A DNA stretch of 64,000 nt, taken from NCBI GenBank assembly GCA_030998225.1, contig JAPYXD010000466.1, positions 7,171,001-7,235,000 on the forward strand, in the 5' to 3' direction. The notes beneath the pieces are model-generated. The model was not told the DNA's origin. It saw only the letters and a list, made by a program, of their open reading frames with translations, and ran no database searches. The DNA is from Diplolepis rosae. Lineage: Eukaryota > Arthropoda > Insecta > Hymenoptera > Diplolepididae. Every line of letters starts with the position of its first letter. Position 1 is the first letter of the stretch. This document shows, in pieces, positions 1 to 11,609 of the stretch. A program made the translations under genes and the position numbers.

Positions 1-2409
1 TCTCTCTTCTTAAAGCGCCTCAAGTAGGCGTTAAAACAGCCATAGCCTGAGAGCGCTTGCGCCAAGTAAAAGCCGACTTCCCCGTGCTTTCTGTTCAGCC
101 AGGCGGCGAGCTCCAGGATCAGGCGGTAGGTCCATCTCCCTGTCTGCTCACCACGCCATCTCAACTGCCACTTCTCGACGAGTCTGCGCCTTCCATCCTT
201 GCAGGCTATCTCCTTTGCGCGAGCGATTTCCTGAAGGTCGGCGCAGGTAAGCTCCTTACGAAGCTGAAAGATCTCCTGCCTTTCCTCCGCCAATAAATCT
301 ATTGGCGGGACGCTCGCCAGGACCAACACAGCGCTCGTCGAGATAGTTCTATATGCTGAAACTATTCTCAGCGCGACAAGGCTCTGCGCCGAGAACAGCT
401 TCTTCTGGATAGCATGGTTTTACAAGGCATTGGCCCAGACCAGAGCTGCATAAAGCAGCTTTGAATGGACCACGCTCGCCAACAATCTTCTTTTCGCTTC
501 CCTGGGTCCACCAATGTTTGGCATAAGCCGGGCCAAGTTCGCTCCACATTGGATGGCTTTGGCAGCTGCGATCTTTAGGTGTTCGCCAAAGCTAAGCCTA
601 CAATCCAGCGGCACCCCCAGGTACTTAATGCTTGTTTTCCACTCGACTTCATGCTCTCCGAGAACGATCCTCGGGTATTGGAAGGATCTCCTGTCCGTAA
701 CGAGCAAAGCCTCGTTTTTTTCAAGGGCTATTTTAAGGCCTGTGTTATCCAACCAGCGCTTTGCTCGCCACAGACTTTCATTGATCCTCAGCTCTAGGAT
801 TCCGACGTCGTCAGCGGTGCACACGACAAGTGCGTCATCCGCGAAGCCGACGATGCTCGTTCCAGCAGGTGGGTCCATGCGCAGAAAATCATCGTACATG
901 ACGTTCCAAACGAGTGGACCCACCCACGACCCTTGAGGAGCGCCGCATGTCATCTCTTCTTTAAGAGACCACTTGTCGCCCTCGTATATCACCCACCTGT
1001 CGCTCAGATAGTCATCCACCATTCGCAACAGGTAGTCTGGAACCTTTTTCCGCATCATCGCCTCGATGCGGATGTCCCATCTCGCGCTATTGAACGCATT
1101 GCGTATGTCAATGCTAATGAACGCACAGAATCCCTTACGCTTACCAGTTCCTTTTCTTGCATTTGTGGCGATGTTAACCACAGTTTGGTTGGCGTCCACA
1201 GTGGACCTGCCTTTCCTGAATCCGAACTGGTTTTCCGAGAGCCCGTTCTCCCCGACCAGGAGAGCCTGAAGCCGTTGTAGAATCAACTCCTCCAGAAGCT
1301 TCCCCATCGTATCCAATAAGCATATTGGTCTATACGACGAGACAACCCCTAGAGGTTTGTTGCCCTTCCTCAGCAGGACCAACCTCTGCTTCTTCCAATC
1401 TGCGAAGAACCTCCCATCCCGAAGACAGGAGTTAAAGGCTTCTAGGAGGATCTCCGGGTATACGCCGATCGCCTCTTTGAGGATCTCGTTTGGCACCCCG
1501 TCGATACCCGGTGCTGTATTTGCCTTAAGCCTTCCACCCGTTCTCTTTAGTTCTTCGAGAGTGAAAAGTTCTTCGCGCCGGACCATGCAAGAACTTCGGT
1601 CCTGTCTTTTGAACAGCTCCACGTGTGGAAACAAGCTCCGCACAATGTACTTGACTCGATCGGGATTATCCAGGCTCGGGGTCTTTCTTCTAGTCACCAA
1701 TCTCTTAGTGACTATTTTGAAGGCGAGACCCCATGGGTTACTTCTCGACTCCACCGATCAAGTCTTTCCAGCACTGAAGTCAGCTTTTCTTTATGTCTTG
1801 CCTCAAAGCTGATTTTGCTATTTTCCATGCCTCGTGCAGCAGAGGATTATCCTTTGAGCGGGTAAATCTCTGCCGCGCTGTGAGGCATTTCCGACGCAGG
1901 ACAGACAACTGGTCGTCCCAGCAGTACATCGAACCCTTGGCTTGCCTGCGCTTACGGCGAGGAATCGAGTAGTCGCAAGCCGCGACCACCTTCTGCCTCG
2001 CGGAGCGCACAGTAGCTCCAAACGACCCAGCAGGGCAGACCCAACCAAGCTCATCAATGAGCCTGGTTTCTTCGAGGTGTTCGCGAAGTCTTTCCCTGCT
2101 GAGTCGTCTCGTGTTCAAAGAGGGGCTCCTTCCTACGCCGCCCCTACCCTTATCCACCGCTCTACACAGTTGTTCTAGTGTACCCAAACGAACCCCGCGT
2201 CGGACTCCAGGAAATCCCCGACGCTCAAATCAGGGCTACAAACAAGGATGCCGGCCCTCCTTGCTGCATCCTGAAACCAAGAGGAGTTTTCGGACCATTT
2301 GTACTGCTCACTAATGAGCAGCACTTCGGCCCCGCCTCTCCCTGGCAGTCTGCTTCAGGAGGTCCTGGGCATCCCTCCCCCTTCCGAGGTTGAGTTGCAG
2401 GAACTTCAT
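1..2409 (-). pseudogene. R1-like ORF2: endonuclease (deleted) plus reverse transcriptase, broken
   Basis: The start codon (2409-2407) overlaps the ORF1 stop as ATGA, an arrangement used for reinitiation in R1-type elements. The first ~60 residues are APE endonuclease N-terminus: 'QLNLGRG' carries the catalytic Asn and 'LLISEQ' the catalytic Glu. A frameshift lies near 2330. The rest of the endonuclease is missing, with a jump near 2180 into linker sequence (2187-1780). A stop near 1780 and a frame change near 1740 follow. The RT frame is then open from 1754 to 420. It holds the fingers motif 'TAPGIDGVPNEILK', 'FISIDIRNAFNSARW', 'GAPQGSWVGPLVWN' and the active site 'FADDALVV'. A single TAA at 422-420 interrupts it, after which the same frame stays open to base 1 through the C-terminal region ('WLNRKHGEVGFYL'), typical of R1/TRAS. 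The 3' UTR and tail are outside the window. Confidence 0.85.
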
Positions 2410-3550
2410 TTCCTGCCTCTCAACCTCTGAAGCTCTTCCCGGAAGACCGGGCAGGAGCCGCAACCAGAGACATGGGCGACATCTTTATCGCCCCTGTCTA
2501 GACACGTCAGGCACTTCTGTGTTGCTTCGCAGCTCCTGGCCATGTGTCCCGCGACGCCGTATCTCCAACAGGAATTCTTCCTGTCGGGGTTGCTGCAGCC
2601 CCGGGACCTAATTTTACCCAGCTGAAGCAGACGCATGGCGTCTGCCTGAGCTATCCGGATCACTGCAGTCTTCACACCACCGAAGCGGGTGAAGAGCCTG
2701 CAGGACACGTCGAGTACTGGTCTGCCCAATGCCAAGCACAGGGCAGACACAACCTCTTCTTTTTCAACGGTCTCGTCGAGGTCCCTAATTTCGAGGTACC
2801 TCGTCGAGACCAGGGCTGAAATTTGCGCCCTTTCCCCGACCGCCAGGTCAAGCTCCTTTCGGAAGGCTGAAACGTCTCCCCCCTTTTTGAGGACCAGAAG
2901 GACTTCTTCCTTCCTGGTCCTCCGGATAGACAGCACCTCAAGTCCTGCCTTCCGGGGGTCGACTTTTGCCTTCATTTCCTTCAAGATGTCGGCGTAGGAC
3001 TGGCCGTCCTTCGCCGACACCTTGATGGCGTCGCCCGACCTGGCGGGCGAGGAGCGCTTCGAAGTCCTCTTGGCGTTTGTACCCTGTGCTTCTTGCACAG
3101 GGTCCTTCGCCCTTCTCTCCGCATTCACTTCTTTCTTTTTATTTATTGTTTTTTTTTCTTTTTGGCGACCACTTGCCAGTCCCCTTCTTTACTCGGGGCC
3201 TGGCTCTTGGCCACCTGTGCATACGACGTTGACGGTCCGCCCTTCCCCCTCTTAGGAGTTCTTTCCTCAGGGGGGGAGGGGGCTGCCCCCTTCTCACCTT
3301 TAGAATGAGATTTTGGGGTGTCTCCCAGAGACGCTAAGCGCGGTCTCCGGTAGATACCCTTTTTTTTCGAGACGGGGTGGGTCTCCAGCCTCTTCTGGAG
3401 TTCCACCCCACTTTCAAGTAGGCACCTGTGGGTGTTGAGCATACCGCCCAACACCTCAGCTGCCTCGTTTACTGATTCGTTTACAAAGCCAGGGTTGTTC
3501 CTGAGCATACCCTTTTGTATTACGCTCAGGGCCCTGGCTAGTTTCTCCAT
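2406..3550 (-). pseudogene. R1-like ORF1 (gag-like nucleic-acid-binding protein), frameshifted
   Basis: This is the ORF1 of the R1-like element. The N-terminal part reads 3550-3143 and is basic, ending in a lysine run encoded by an A-rich tract. The frame then shifts within the A-run around 3130-3150 and continues 3128-2406. The second part includes a Lys/Arg-rich stretch, a segment typical of R1-type gag ('SALCLALGRPVLDVSCRLF') and CCHC zinc knuckles near the C-terminus ('GHMARSC', 'CLTCLDRGDKDVAHVSGC'). The first knuckle has lost its second cysteine: it reads C-W-R-Y, where C-x-x-C is expected. ORF1 binds element RNA and forms the RNP used for target-primed reverse transcription. The poly-A frameshift could be a sequencing homopolymer error. 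The Cys to Tyr change is more probably real decay. Confidence 0.82.
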
Positions 3551-4241
3551 TTTCTCATTCTACTCCTTCAGGAGCTGAAGGACGTCCTTCCATCTTTCAG
3601 CTCCAGAAGAAGCACCCAAGTCCTCTTTCCCCATCGTTTTCTTTTTTATATCCATAAATCATCTTCACCAGCGCATCGTGCGTAGAGGAACGGGTCGGAA
3701 TAGTTGGGAACGGGTGTACCCTCGGACCGAAGTCCTACCCCAGTTCCCTGAGGTCCAACCTCCGCTTAGCCGATCCCGGAATACACGGACAGACCGGACT
3801 CGCTCGAGGCAACACAGGCTCCGACACCTGTGTTTAATACGCACTACCTGATCAAGGTCCCGAAGGGGCTGGCTTCAGATCCCGCATGGCACACCACCTC
3901 GGCAGAGCTAGGCTCACATCAGCATCGCCTTCTCGTGGGCCGGGGAAGACACCACTCAGCGACGAAGCACTCCCAGTGGGACGCCATACGGAAACGATCG
4001 TTTGGACTGTTCTTGGTCACAGACTGCGGAGGCTTTGCAGTGTCCCCCAGGAGATTCCATACACCAATTCGCTCTTAGCCTCTTTCAAGAGGGAGACCGT
4101 CTATAGGTTCTCCTCTCACATTCGAAAGACACATATCACAGTCATGCGGCGCTGACATTCGTTCAGTTCACTCATTCCTCACAAGCACTCGCAGACTCAC
4201 TCTCAGCGCCGCTACCTGGGGCATACATCCTTCTCCATGCA

Positions 4242-4345
4242 TGGGGATAGACGCGTTTATAGCGTCCCCCACTTTCAACCTGGGATAGACCCGTTTATAG
4301 GGCACCCTTCACGCAATGGGAAGATGCCCGTCTATAGAGCCCCCT
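4242..4345 (-). repeat. Three imperfect repeats in the retrotransposon 5' UTR
   Basis: Three copies of a motif close to GATAGACCCGTTTATAGGGC start near 4243, 4281 and 4322, about 38-40 bp apart. A fainter relative ('CCGTCTATAG') lies near 4097. They are in the leader of the R1-like element, upstream of ORF1. Each copy can pair with itself weakly (CCC...GGG). Subrepeats in 5' UTRs are common in non-LTR elements and may carry promoter activity; that role is inference. Confidence 0.6.
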
Positions 4346-4475
4346 GCATTTTTTTACATATTCATTGGGACACTACAACCTTCATGACCCGAGGGCCGTC
4401 TGCTAAGCCTCCCCACACATCCTTTTTGGCATAGCCAAGAGAAGGACTTTGTCAAGGTACCAGTCCGAGGGGAGG

Positions 4476-5394
4476 GGTATATTCTTGATTAGAATAACAC
4501 TTAAAATGATGGTCAAGGTATTGAATCACATGTTTTTAAAACTCTTTATAGTTATTCAAACATAACACTTAAACGTAGACTTAAATCCTGATCACATTTT
4601 TTTAAAGCCTTATTCATTTATCATAGAAATTAATATTTAAGAAAATATTCAAGATAATGTGTCGAAACGAAAGAAAGTCATACGAAATTTTAAGGAATCC
4701 ACTTAAAACGAACACATAATGTCCACTAATCATCATCTTCTAATTTAAAACATAAATAATTGAAATTTATAGCAATGTCATAATGTTACATTTGTCGTTT
4801 TCTGATTATACTGAGTGATTTACTATTGTTTTAAAGTTTTTGTAGCAGATACGGTATTTCCAGTCCAAGTATATGAAATTGTAGTTTAGCCTAACTGCAA
4901 ATTCTCACTGAAAATTATAAAAATACGTTTTTCTTTCTGCAAAATCTAAAAAGCAGTGATTTTTACTTAAGCAGCCACTTTTAGTTTCAAAAAACTGGTT
5001 TAAATATGAGTGTGGTATCCCATAGTGGTTTTTCGTTTCCAGTGTAAAGTTGACTCTTCTGCAGATACGCTCATTTTCATTGCACGGCAGAGTTGGCAAT
5101 ACGATACGCGCGCATCAAGGTACTTCTTCTTCTTCTTCTTCTTGCTTGTGGCTTCTTGCTGGAACTAGTAAATAGCCATATCAACACACATTAATAACTT
5201 GCAATATAATTAAATCTACCTCCTATAGCAAAATACAAGAGAAGCGAAGTAGTAAGCGGTTAGCGTAAAGCATCCTCAGCAGCAAAAGTTCCATGCCAGC
5301 AGGTGTAAGCGGCCAACATTGTCTTAGGAAAGGGTAGGTACCGTGTACAGTCTAAGGTTCATGCGTCAAGGGTAGGTCTCAGCTTAATTAAATT
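4476..5394. other. AT-rich intergenic DNA with a (CTT)n microsatellite
   Basis: There is no convincing coding frame here. The only simple feature is a perfect CTT run of about 21 bp at 5123-5143. The left side borders the presumed 5' end of the R1-like element. Confidence 0.6.
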
Positions 5395-6780
5395 TTAAAT
5401 AATCATATCAGCAGAGCGTAGGAACCTTCCCAGCTCTCCCACAGCCTCAGGGTTCAGTGGAAAGACGAGATCGCCCAAGTCGACGTGCTCAGGGGGTGTG
5501 CCCGGAAAACTTTGCAGGAAAAACCGAAAGAATCTCGGTCTTCGATCAGAGAAAATCGGACTTTCCCGAATCAAGTGAGGGAGGCTTTTCAGGACCACGC
5601 CACAGCCGTATCCCACCTCCAAATCCCACCCCATTCTCGCAAAGTGAGACTCAGTACACACGTAAGACGACCTCAAGCGGGTGATCAGGCAGATGTAGCT
5701 CGTAGGAAAACTGAGCTCCGAAAACCGCCACATATTTCACGTGCTGCAACCACGTAACTCGGGCGTCCAGAATGACCCCCAAAAATTTAAGTGAGTCGCA
5801 ACACTGGAGCCGAACCCCATCAACCTCCATCACGACATCCGAAAAAATCGCGACGGGCTCTGGTGAAAAGACTCATATGACATGTAGGGATGGAAAACGA
5901 GTCACAAACTGCGTAGCCATGAGGTCAGAGAACCCACAGCCCGCTCGAGATGCAGTAAGGCCTGACGAGGATCACTATGCCCGGAGTACAGAAGAAGGTC
6001 GTCCGCGTACATGGCGGCCCTGACCTCCGCCGGGAGGATCTTGTTCACCCTCCTGATGTGAATGTTGAACAATATGGGTGAAAGAACGCCTCCCTGCGAG
6101 ACCCCCACCGCAAACGTCTGGGAGAGGTATCACCATGAGAGAATTTCAATATCCTTCTGGTGGTGAGAAAATTGACAAAATTAATAATTCTCGCTGGAAC
6201 ATCCAGCTCTGAGAGCTGATGAAGAAGGATGCCCGGCAGAACCGCATTGAATGCTTCTTTCAGGTCCATTACCAGCGCCAGGGTGCCCTCAGCCCAACCG
6301 AAGCCCTGAAGAACATCTGCGACCAATGAAGCTGCACAATCCATGGAAGAACGGCCCCTCCTGAAGACAAACTGATTGCCTGGTACTCACCTATTTCTCT
6401 CCACAAGGAATTCAAGGCGCTTCTGGGCCATTTTCTCGAAGGTTTTACAAAGCGTGGAGGCTAGCGAAATGGGCCGAAACTTCGTGAAACCAGGCTTCGG
6501 CAGAAAAGTCACCAGAGTGTCGCACCAGGAGGGAGGGAATCTAGACTCGGCTGACATACGATTGAAAAGAGAGAAAACAAAGCCTCTAGCCCGCTCCAAC
6601 ATGCCCCGGAGTACTTCATATCCTATGCCATCCAGCCCAGGAGCCGAGCGTACATTGAAAGACCCCAGGGCAACTGAGAACTCTGACACCGAAAAGGGGC
6701 CATTCATGGGATCAGTCTCGTCAACCTCCAGCAGCATCGGGACAGACAATGCCAGGACTGTCTATTCTGGACTAGAGGAT
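5395..6780 (-). mobile_element. Non-LTR retrotransposon RT fragment (Jockey/I-type group), heavily mutated
   Basis: On the minus strand the pieces of one reverse transcriptase follow each other in different frames. 6749-6387 holds 'SAPGLDGIGYEVLRG' and 'FRPISLASTLCKTFEKM'. 6344-6045 holds 'LALVMDLKEAFNAV'. 6108-5902 holds 'GVSQGGVLSPILFNIHI' and the active site 'YADDLLLYS'. 5833-5651 holds 'LKFLGVILD'. 5733-5395 is a C-terminal stretch. The order matches RT motifs 1 to 8 of the Jockey/I group, and it differs in sequence from the R1-like element to its left. At least three frameshifts and no intact ORF make it a fossil. No ORF1 or endonuclease is visible, so the copy is probably 5' truncated, as is usual for such elements. 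Confidence 0.85.
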
Positions 6781-6919
6781 CCTTATTCTGGACTTACCTT
6801 CGAAGGTGTTTTTAGACCTCTCCAGCTGCGGGCTGGCAAATCATCGACAGAAGCTGATTTTACGATCACCAAAACATTGCTGTGCCAAGTCACCAACATG
6901 ATTCGATTTCAATCTTAAA

Positions 6920-7827
6920 TCATACTTGCAATTTTGTTCCGATTTCACTTTCTGATACCTTAAGCAATTTTAAATTTTGCAAATTGCCATCTCTAGCCAA
7001 TTCCTTATTCATTTTACGTACAATTTCGAGGTGAATCTCTCTTGGCTTAACAGTCTGCAAAACTTTCTGCGTTTCTTCTTGAGCTTTACCAGCTAACCGA
7101 TAGGAATGCCTCGGTTCATCGTGAATAACCTCTCTAGCTACTTTACTATAAACGAAGAGTGTTATTGGACCGTTATCAGAGTAACTGTTGTGGAATTGAA
7201 ACCTTTGGGAATGAGATTTGTATATACAGATACTATAAATAACATCGAAATCTTTATTCCTTTTGTAGCTATAAAAGCGCAAAGTACATGTGATTTTAAA
7301 TTCTTTAGGCAATATGTCAATGAGCATTTGACGAATGAGACTTCGTATTCCAAAAAGCTATGGTGTTTTGATTCGGTACAAACACTGTCTGTTTTCAATG
7401 ATTTTAAAGCCAGAAAAGAAAGAGATCGAAGGATTGCAAAAATCCCCACAATGTGTGCCTTTGTTTAGCTATTTGTAGTAGAATCTGATGACTTAATAGA
7501 CATTTTATTGTTATTCGGGTCTGGATATTCTATAAAAATTTTTTCTTTCTTCACGTTTTCTTTCAACTGTTTATTTTGCCACAAATCTTCCACAATATTT
7601 TTAATACAGCTAACATTGTAGTTCCACATTTTTTCAAACTTTCGCATCTGCTTAGGAAAACTTCTAATCCTTAGTTTTCGGCAAATCTTATAGCATAACG
7701 AATCGTTTGAAAAGGTAGTAAAGGAGACTGCACTTAGTGTTGATACATTTTTCGATATCACTTCTGCCATCAATTTCAAACGCTCGTCTGAAAGTGTCTT
7801 CTTCTCTTCTTGTTGCATTTTGCGCAC
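6920..7827. other. Overlapping unrecognised open frames, possibly a decayed coding segment
   Basis: Three frames of about 90-135 codons stay open here in AT-rich DNA. 7818-7465 (minus) gives a Lys/Glu-rich protein of about 117 residues from an ATG, starting MQQEEKKTLSDERLK. 7327-6920 (minus) is open 135 codons without an ATG. 7106-7468 (plus, ATG start) overlaps it on the opposite strand. I recognise no domain in any of them. They may be remnants of one transposon-encoded gene or chance frames. No splice model or neighbour supports a host gene. Confidence 0.25.
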
Positions 7828-7830
7828 ATT

Positions 7831-8878
7831 TTTTTTTCACAATTGGATTTTAATCTAGTCCTTCTGGAAAAAATTGTTCAAACCAGTAGGCTTTTTCTTA
7901 ACAATTTTACAGGAACAAGGAAGATTTTATTGTCGACAAAACTTAAACTATATAAAATCAGAACAAACTCGCACCAAGGTATTTCAAAAAACCTGGTAGG
8001 TCAAGAAAAAAACTAACAAAAAGAAGATAAAATTGATAAACCTCAATTGATTTCTTCGCTTATGCGGTGACATGTAGTTTTCGGTAAATGTGCCTATGCC
8101 TGGTAAAAAAACAAAACTTTTTGTAGTATTTCGGCAGATAAAAAAAGAATAACTTATGCAAATTTTGTATAACAAGCCTCGAAATTGAGAGTCCGGATCA
8201 AAGTACTCGTTCAATGCTCGAATACTCGTGAAAAATTGTGCCAAAGTCGCAAAACATCAAAATTTTCGGTTGTGGATTTGATATTTTTTCTTTATATCCT
8301 TTTAAATAATGACAAGAGATATATTTCGCATATTTAAAATTAGACAAATCCTCTAAATTGAAAAGGACTATTTAAATCGGATAACATACAATCCTTTTGT
8401 TGAGGAAGATCTTATAAAATTTTATAAATTATGTATTAGGAGTTTCCAAATCAATAAACCATTTTTTAATTAAACTATTCGGATAGGCTTTAGAAATAGT
8501 TCTGGCCTTTTAATGCATAAAAATGCGATTTTCGAAATGCAGAACTAACTTCACGCATCTCCACACTATCGGAGAAACAAATTCTTTTCCTGAGTTCCTG
8601 TTTCAGAGTTGCAAAAGTTTTGTTGAGAGTTTTGGATTATTCTCAAATTAATTTTCTACTCAATTACTTCTTCAGCATGGTCTGTTTTATTTCTATTTAA
8701 TGCTTTAGATTACTTTTTTATTAAAAATATTGCCACTTTACGGACATTCAACAATTGGCGTTCTCATATGATGTATTCCACTTATGCAAAGTGCTTCGCG
8801 AAGAAAAATGTATTTGGGGTTCGATTTCGAGCTGGGCGATAGAAGTTGTGTGACGATTCGTCTTATGACATATATTGT
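7831..8878. other. AT-rich DNA, nothing recognisable
   Basis: Short open frames only (for example 7984-8244 minus). No repeats with visible boundaries, RNA genes or coding motifs were seen. Confidence 0.5.
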
Positions 8879-8983
8879 GCAGTAAAAGGACTATTAAAAT
8901 TTGAAAATGTCTTAAAGCATTTAGAAAATAGTTAACAAGAATTCTTAAATTTGAGTGATGTTATAACGTTTATATATTTATCT
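8879..8983 (+). repeat. Left copy of a 105-bp direct repeat bracketing the BEL/Pao remnant
   Basis: This segment starts GCAGTAAAAGGACTATTAAA and ends TATATATTTATCT. It recurs in the same orientation at 13661-13766 with only a few differences. The two copies bracket the BEL/Pao pol remnant and its nested solo LTR. The right copy abuts the broken integrase directly. The sequences beyond each copy do not match. They could be LTR remnants of the BEL element or one repeat duplicated during rearrangement. Confidence 0.75.
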
Positions 8984-9011
8984 TGTGACGTGGTAAAATT
9001 TACCCGTCACA
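8984..9011. repeat. 28-bp near-perfect palindrome TGTGACG...CGTCACA
   Basis: TGTGACGTGGTAAAA is followed immediately by its near-complete reverse complement, ending CCGTCACA. It abuts the right end of the 105-bp direct repeat. TG...CA-type ends suggest an LTR boundary or a fused pair of transposon termini, but no partner end was found nearby. Confidence 0.6.
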
Positions 9012-9603
9012 TTAAAGAGATTTAATTTCATAAACTCACAGCCATGACAGGTGGGGTTATGTCCCTGGGGAAATAGTCGTGTGACGAGAGACCGCGCTTC
9101 GTCACCACCCGAGAGCACTCGAAATACACTAATCACACACTGCACGCACTTACGCTTCCTGTCCCGTCTGTTCCATGAGTGATACCAGGACAGCAGCACC
9201 GGAGGACAGCAGCGTCGGAGATGAGACACAACCGGCTACCGAGTCAACGTAAACACTGGCCGCCATGACGATTTGCGAGCATCGATACATCGATGCTTCG
9301 ATTATAGCCGCCATCGATCGTCGGAGAGCGACGCACGAAACGACCAGATGCCACCACGTGACCCGGAAGACGTACCCTGGGGCACATAGACCCCGGGACT
9401 TGATATTTAGTATTTTAGACATTTTGTGATACTAAATTTACGTCGTAGGATGTAAATAGACACTAATCATAATAGTGCCAATCCACTACACGCGCCGTTC
9501 GTTATAATTGAGAACCGCGTGTTTGTAGAAAATATTTGCCGATGGCAACTACTATACTAGACACGGGTTGTCTAGTCGTCTATTAGATGTATGACATGTT
9601 CGA
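9012..9603. other. Moderately GC-rich stretch of unknown origin left of BEL pol
   Basis: Base composition is more balanced than the surroundings, especially 9040-9400. No long frame encodes a known protein. It may be LTR or leader sequence of an old retroelement, but I could not find paired boundaries. Confidence 0.35.
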
Positions 9604-11609
9604 TTGCTATTTAATGATTACAAAGCCCAACTCGGAAAATCACACTCTCCAGCTTCCCGTCGCTTTCACTATTTAGAAACTCGCTTCGTAAAAAATCCGA
9701 ATTTGAAGGAAGAATATATCAAATTTCTAGAGGAATATGAGTCCTCAAAGCATATTTCGATAATTGCAGATGATAGTCCCCTTGAAGCTGGATTTTATCT
9801 TCCTCATCATGCAGTGATAAAAGAAGACAGTATCACTACAAAGGCTCGTGTTGTTTTTGATGGATCTGCAAAAACCTCTTCTGGCGTGTCTCTCAATGAC
9901 TCGTTAATGGTCGGTCCCACGATACAGGACGATCTTTTTTCCTTATTGATTCGATTCCGTTCTCACAAATACGCTCTCACTGCCGATATAGAACAAATGT
10001 ATCGGCAAGTGCTGGTGCATCCTGATGATGCAATTTATCAAAAAATCACATTTCGCATGGCTACAAGTGAGCCTACTAAGTCATATTCATTGAATACTAT
10101 GACGTACGGCACATCGTGTGCCTCGTTCCTTGCTATTCGAACATTACATAAATTGGCTGAGGATGAAGGAGCACAATATCCAGTCGCAGCCTCTGTACTA
10201 AAAAGGAACTTTTATGTCGACGACCTTTTGACTGGTGCCAACTCATACCAGGCAGCCAGTGCTCTCCGTGATGATTTAATTAGATTATTGAATAAACGTG
10301 GGTTTCCCCTGAGAAAGTGGGCATCAAATGATCCAAGTTTGATTTCCAAAGACTCTGATCGTTCAACCAACACACATTTGGCTCTGGACCCAAACTCCAC
10401 TGTCAAAACATTAGGCATTTATTGGAACTCTCTGAAAGACTCAATTCTCTATTCAGTTAATCTTCCAAAATCTGGCGAACAAATAAGTAAACGATCGATC
10501 CTGTCGCAAGTCGCCAAATTATTCGATCCATTAGGATTACTAGATCCAGTTATAGTGAGAGCAAAAATAACAATTCAGCTTTTCTGGAAGGCTGGTATAT
10601 CGTGGGATGAGTCCATCCCATTGCATTGTCATGATCTGTGGCTTAACTATAAAAATCAACTACCACTCATTAGCAATATTAGTTTTAATCGTCTTATTGT
10701 AGCACCTGGCGTAATCAATGTTCAGCTTCATGGTTTTTGCGACGCCAGCGAAAAGGCATATGGCGCGTGCATTTACGCACGTTCAACTAATCCACAAGGC
10801 AAGCTCCATCTCTCATTACTTTGCTAGAAATCAAGAGTCGCACCTGTAAATTCCTTGACTCTACCTCGCTTAGAACTATGTGCAGCTCCCCTGCTCTCTC
10901 GTTTTTATACAGCAACTAAATTATCGCTTCCAATCAATTTCAATAAAATTTATCTCTGGTCAGATTCAACCGTGACTCTGCATTGGATAAACACACAGCC
11001 TCATCTGCTAAAGACCTTCATTTCAAATCGAGTTGCTGAAATACAAAAACTCACAGAGTTTTGTGAATGGAGACATGTAGCGTCTCAAGACAATCCTGCT
11101 GATCTTGTGTCTAGAGGTCAAATGCCTCAAGAATTTTTAGAATCACAGATTTGGAAAAACGGTCCATCTTAGCTCTCACGAGAGCCGAAATTCTGGCCGC
11201 TCGAAAAAATTCAGTCAATTGAAATTCCAGAAAAAAGAACAACCATCGTTTTCCCAATTTCCATAAAGGAAAACTTCTTAAATCAAGCCTTAATTGAAAA
11301 TTGTGGATCTATAATAAAATTAAAATCAACAATTGCTTATATTTTGCGTTTTATTTTCAGCATTAAAAATAGAGGAGCTAGACGTATAGGCTTTCTTACT
11401 GCGATCAAGCTAGAAGAATCCAACAAACTCATAATTCAGCTCATACAAGCTTCTAAATTTTCAAAGGAGATTTATCAATTAAAACGTGGTGATCTCTTGA
11501 GCCAGAAAAGTCGATTACTTTCTTTAAACCCATTTCTAGATGAGCAAGGAATCCTAAGGGTTGGTGATAAATTAATCAATTCAGATCTGTCTGAAGATCA
11601 GAAGCACCC
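9604..11609 (+). pseudogene. BEL/Pao retrotransposon pol: RT, RNase H, start of integrase
   Basis: One reading frame runs from 9604 to 11609 with only two stop codons, TAG at 10825-10827 and TAG at 11170-11172. It opens in the RT ('RRFHYLETRF', 'EAGFYLPHHAV', 'RVVFDGSAKTSSG', 'LTADIEQMYRQV') and carries the BEL/Pao-type active site 'FYVDDLLTG'. 'AKLFDPLGLLDPV' follows, then RNase H ('GFCDASEKAYGACIYA', 'LWSDSTVTLHWI', 'SQDNPADLVSRG'), then the pre-integrase region ('DEQGILRVGDKL'). It stops at the solo LTR inserted at 11610 and resumes at 13461. Gag and protease are absent, so the element is 5' truncated. The protein would copy and integrate element cDNA; this copy is dead. Confidence 0.93.

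Larger units (their letters stand above)
1..4475 (-). mobile_element. R1-clade non-LTR retrotransposon, degenerate, truncated by window edge
   Basis: A GC-richer block than the flanking AT-rich DNA, read right to left: probable 5' UTR (about 4475-3551), ORF1 (3550-2406) with CCHC knuckles, then ORF2 (from 2409) with an APE-type endonuclease start, reverse transcriptase and a C-terminal Cys/His region that runs off the left edge. The gene order, the ATGA overlap between ORF1 and ORF2, and the RT and knuckle motifs are those of the R1 clade. R1 elements proper sit in 28S rDNA, but the upstream flank here (4476 onward) is ordinary AT-rich DNA. This is therefore an R1-related element at another site or a dispersed copy. 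It has several frameshifts, stops and an endonuclease deletion, so it is dead. The 5' boundary is placed where base composition changes and is approximate. Confidence 0.85.

Noticed and set aside
514..1812. Long plus-strand frames (for example 514-936 and 1357-1812)
   Set aside because: They are antisense shadows of the R1-like RT, which has clear motifs on the minus strand.
1..4475. R1 in its canonical 28S rDNA site
   Set aside because: The 5' flank is AT-rich and not rRNA-like; the 3' flank is outside the window.
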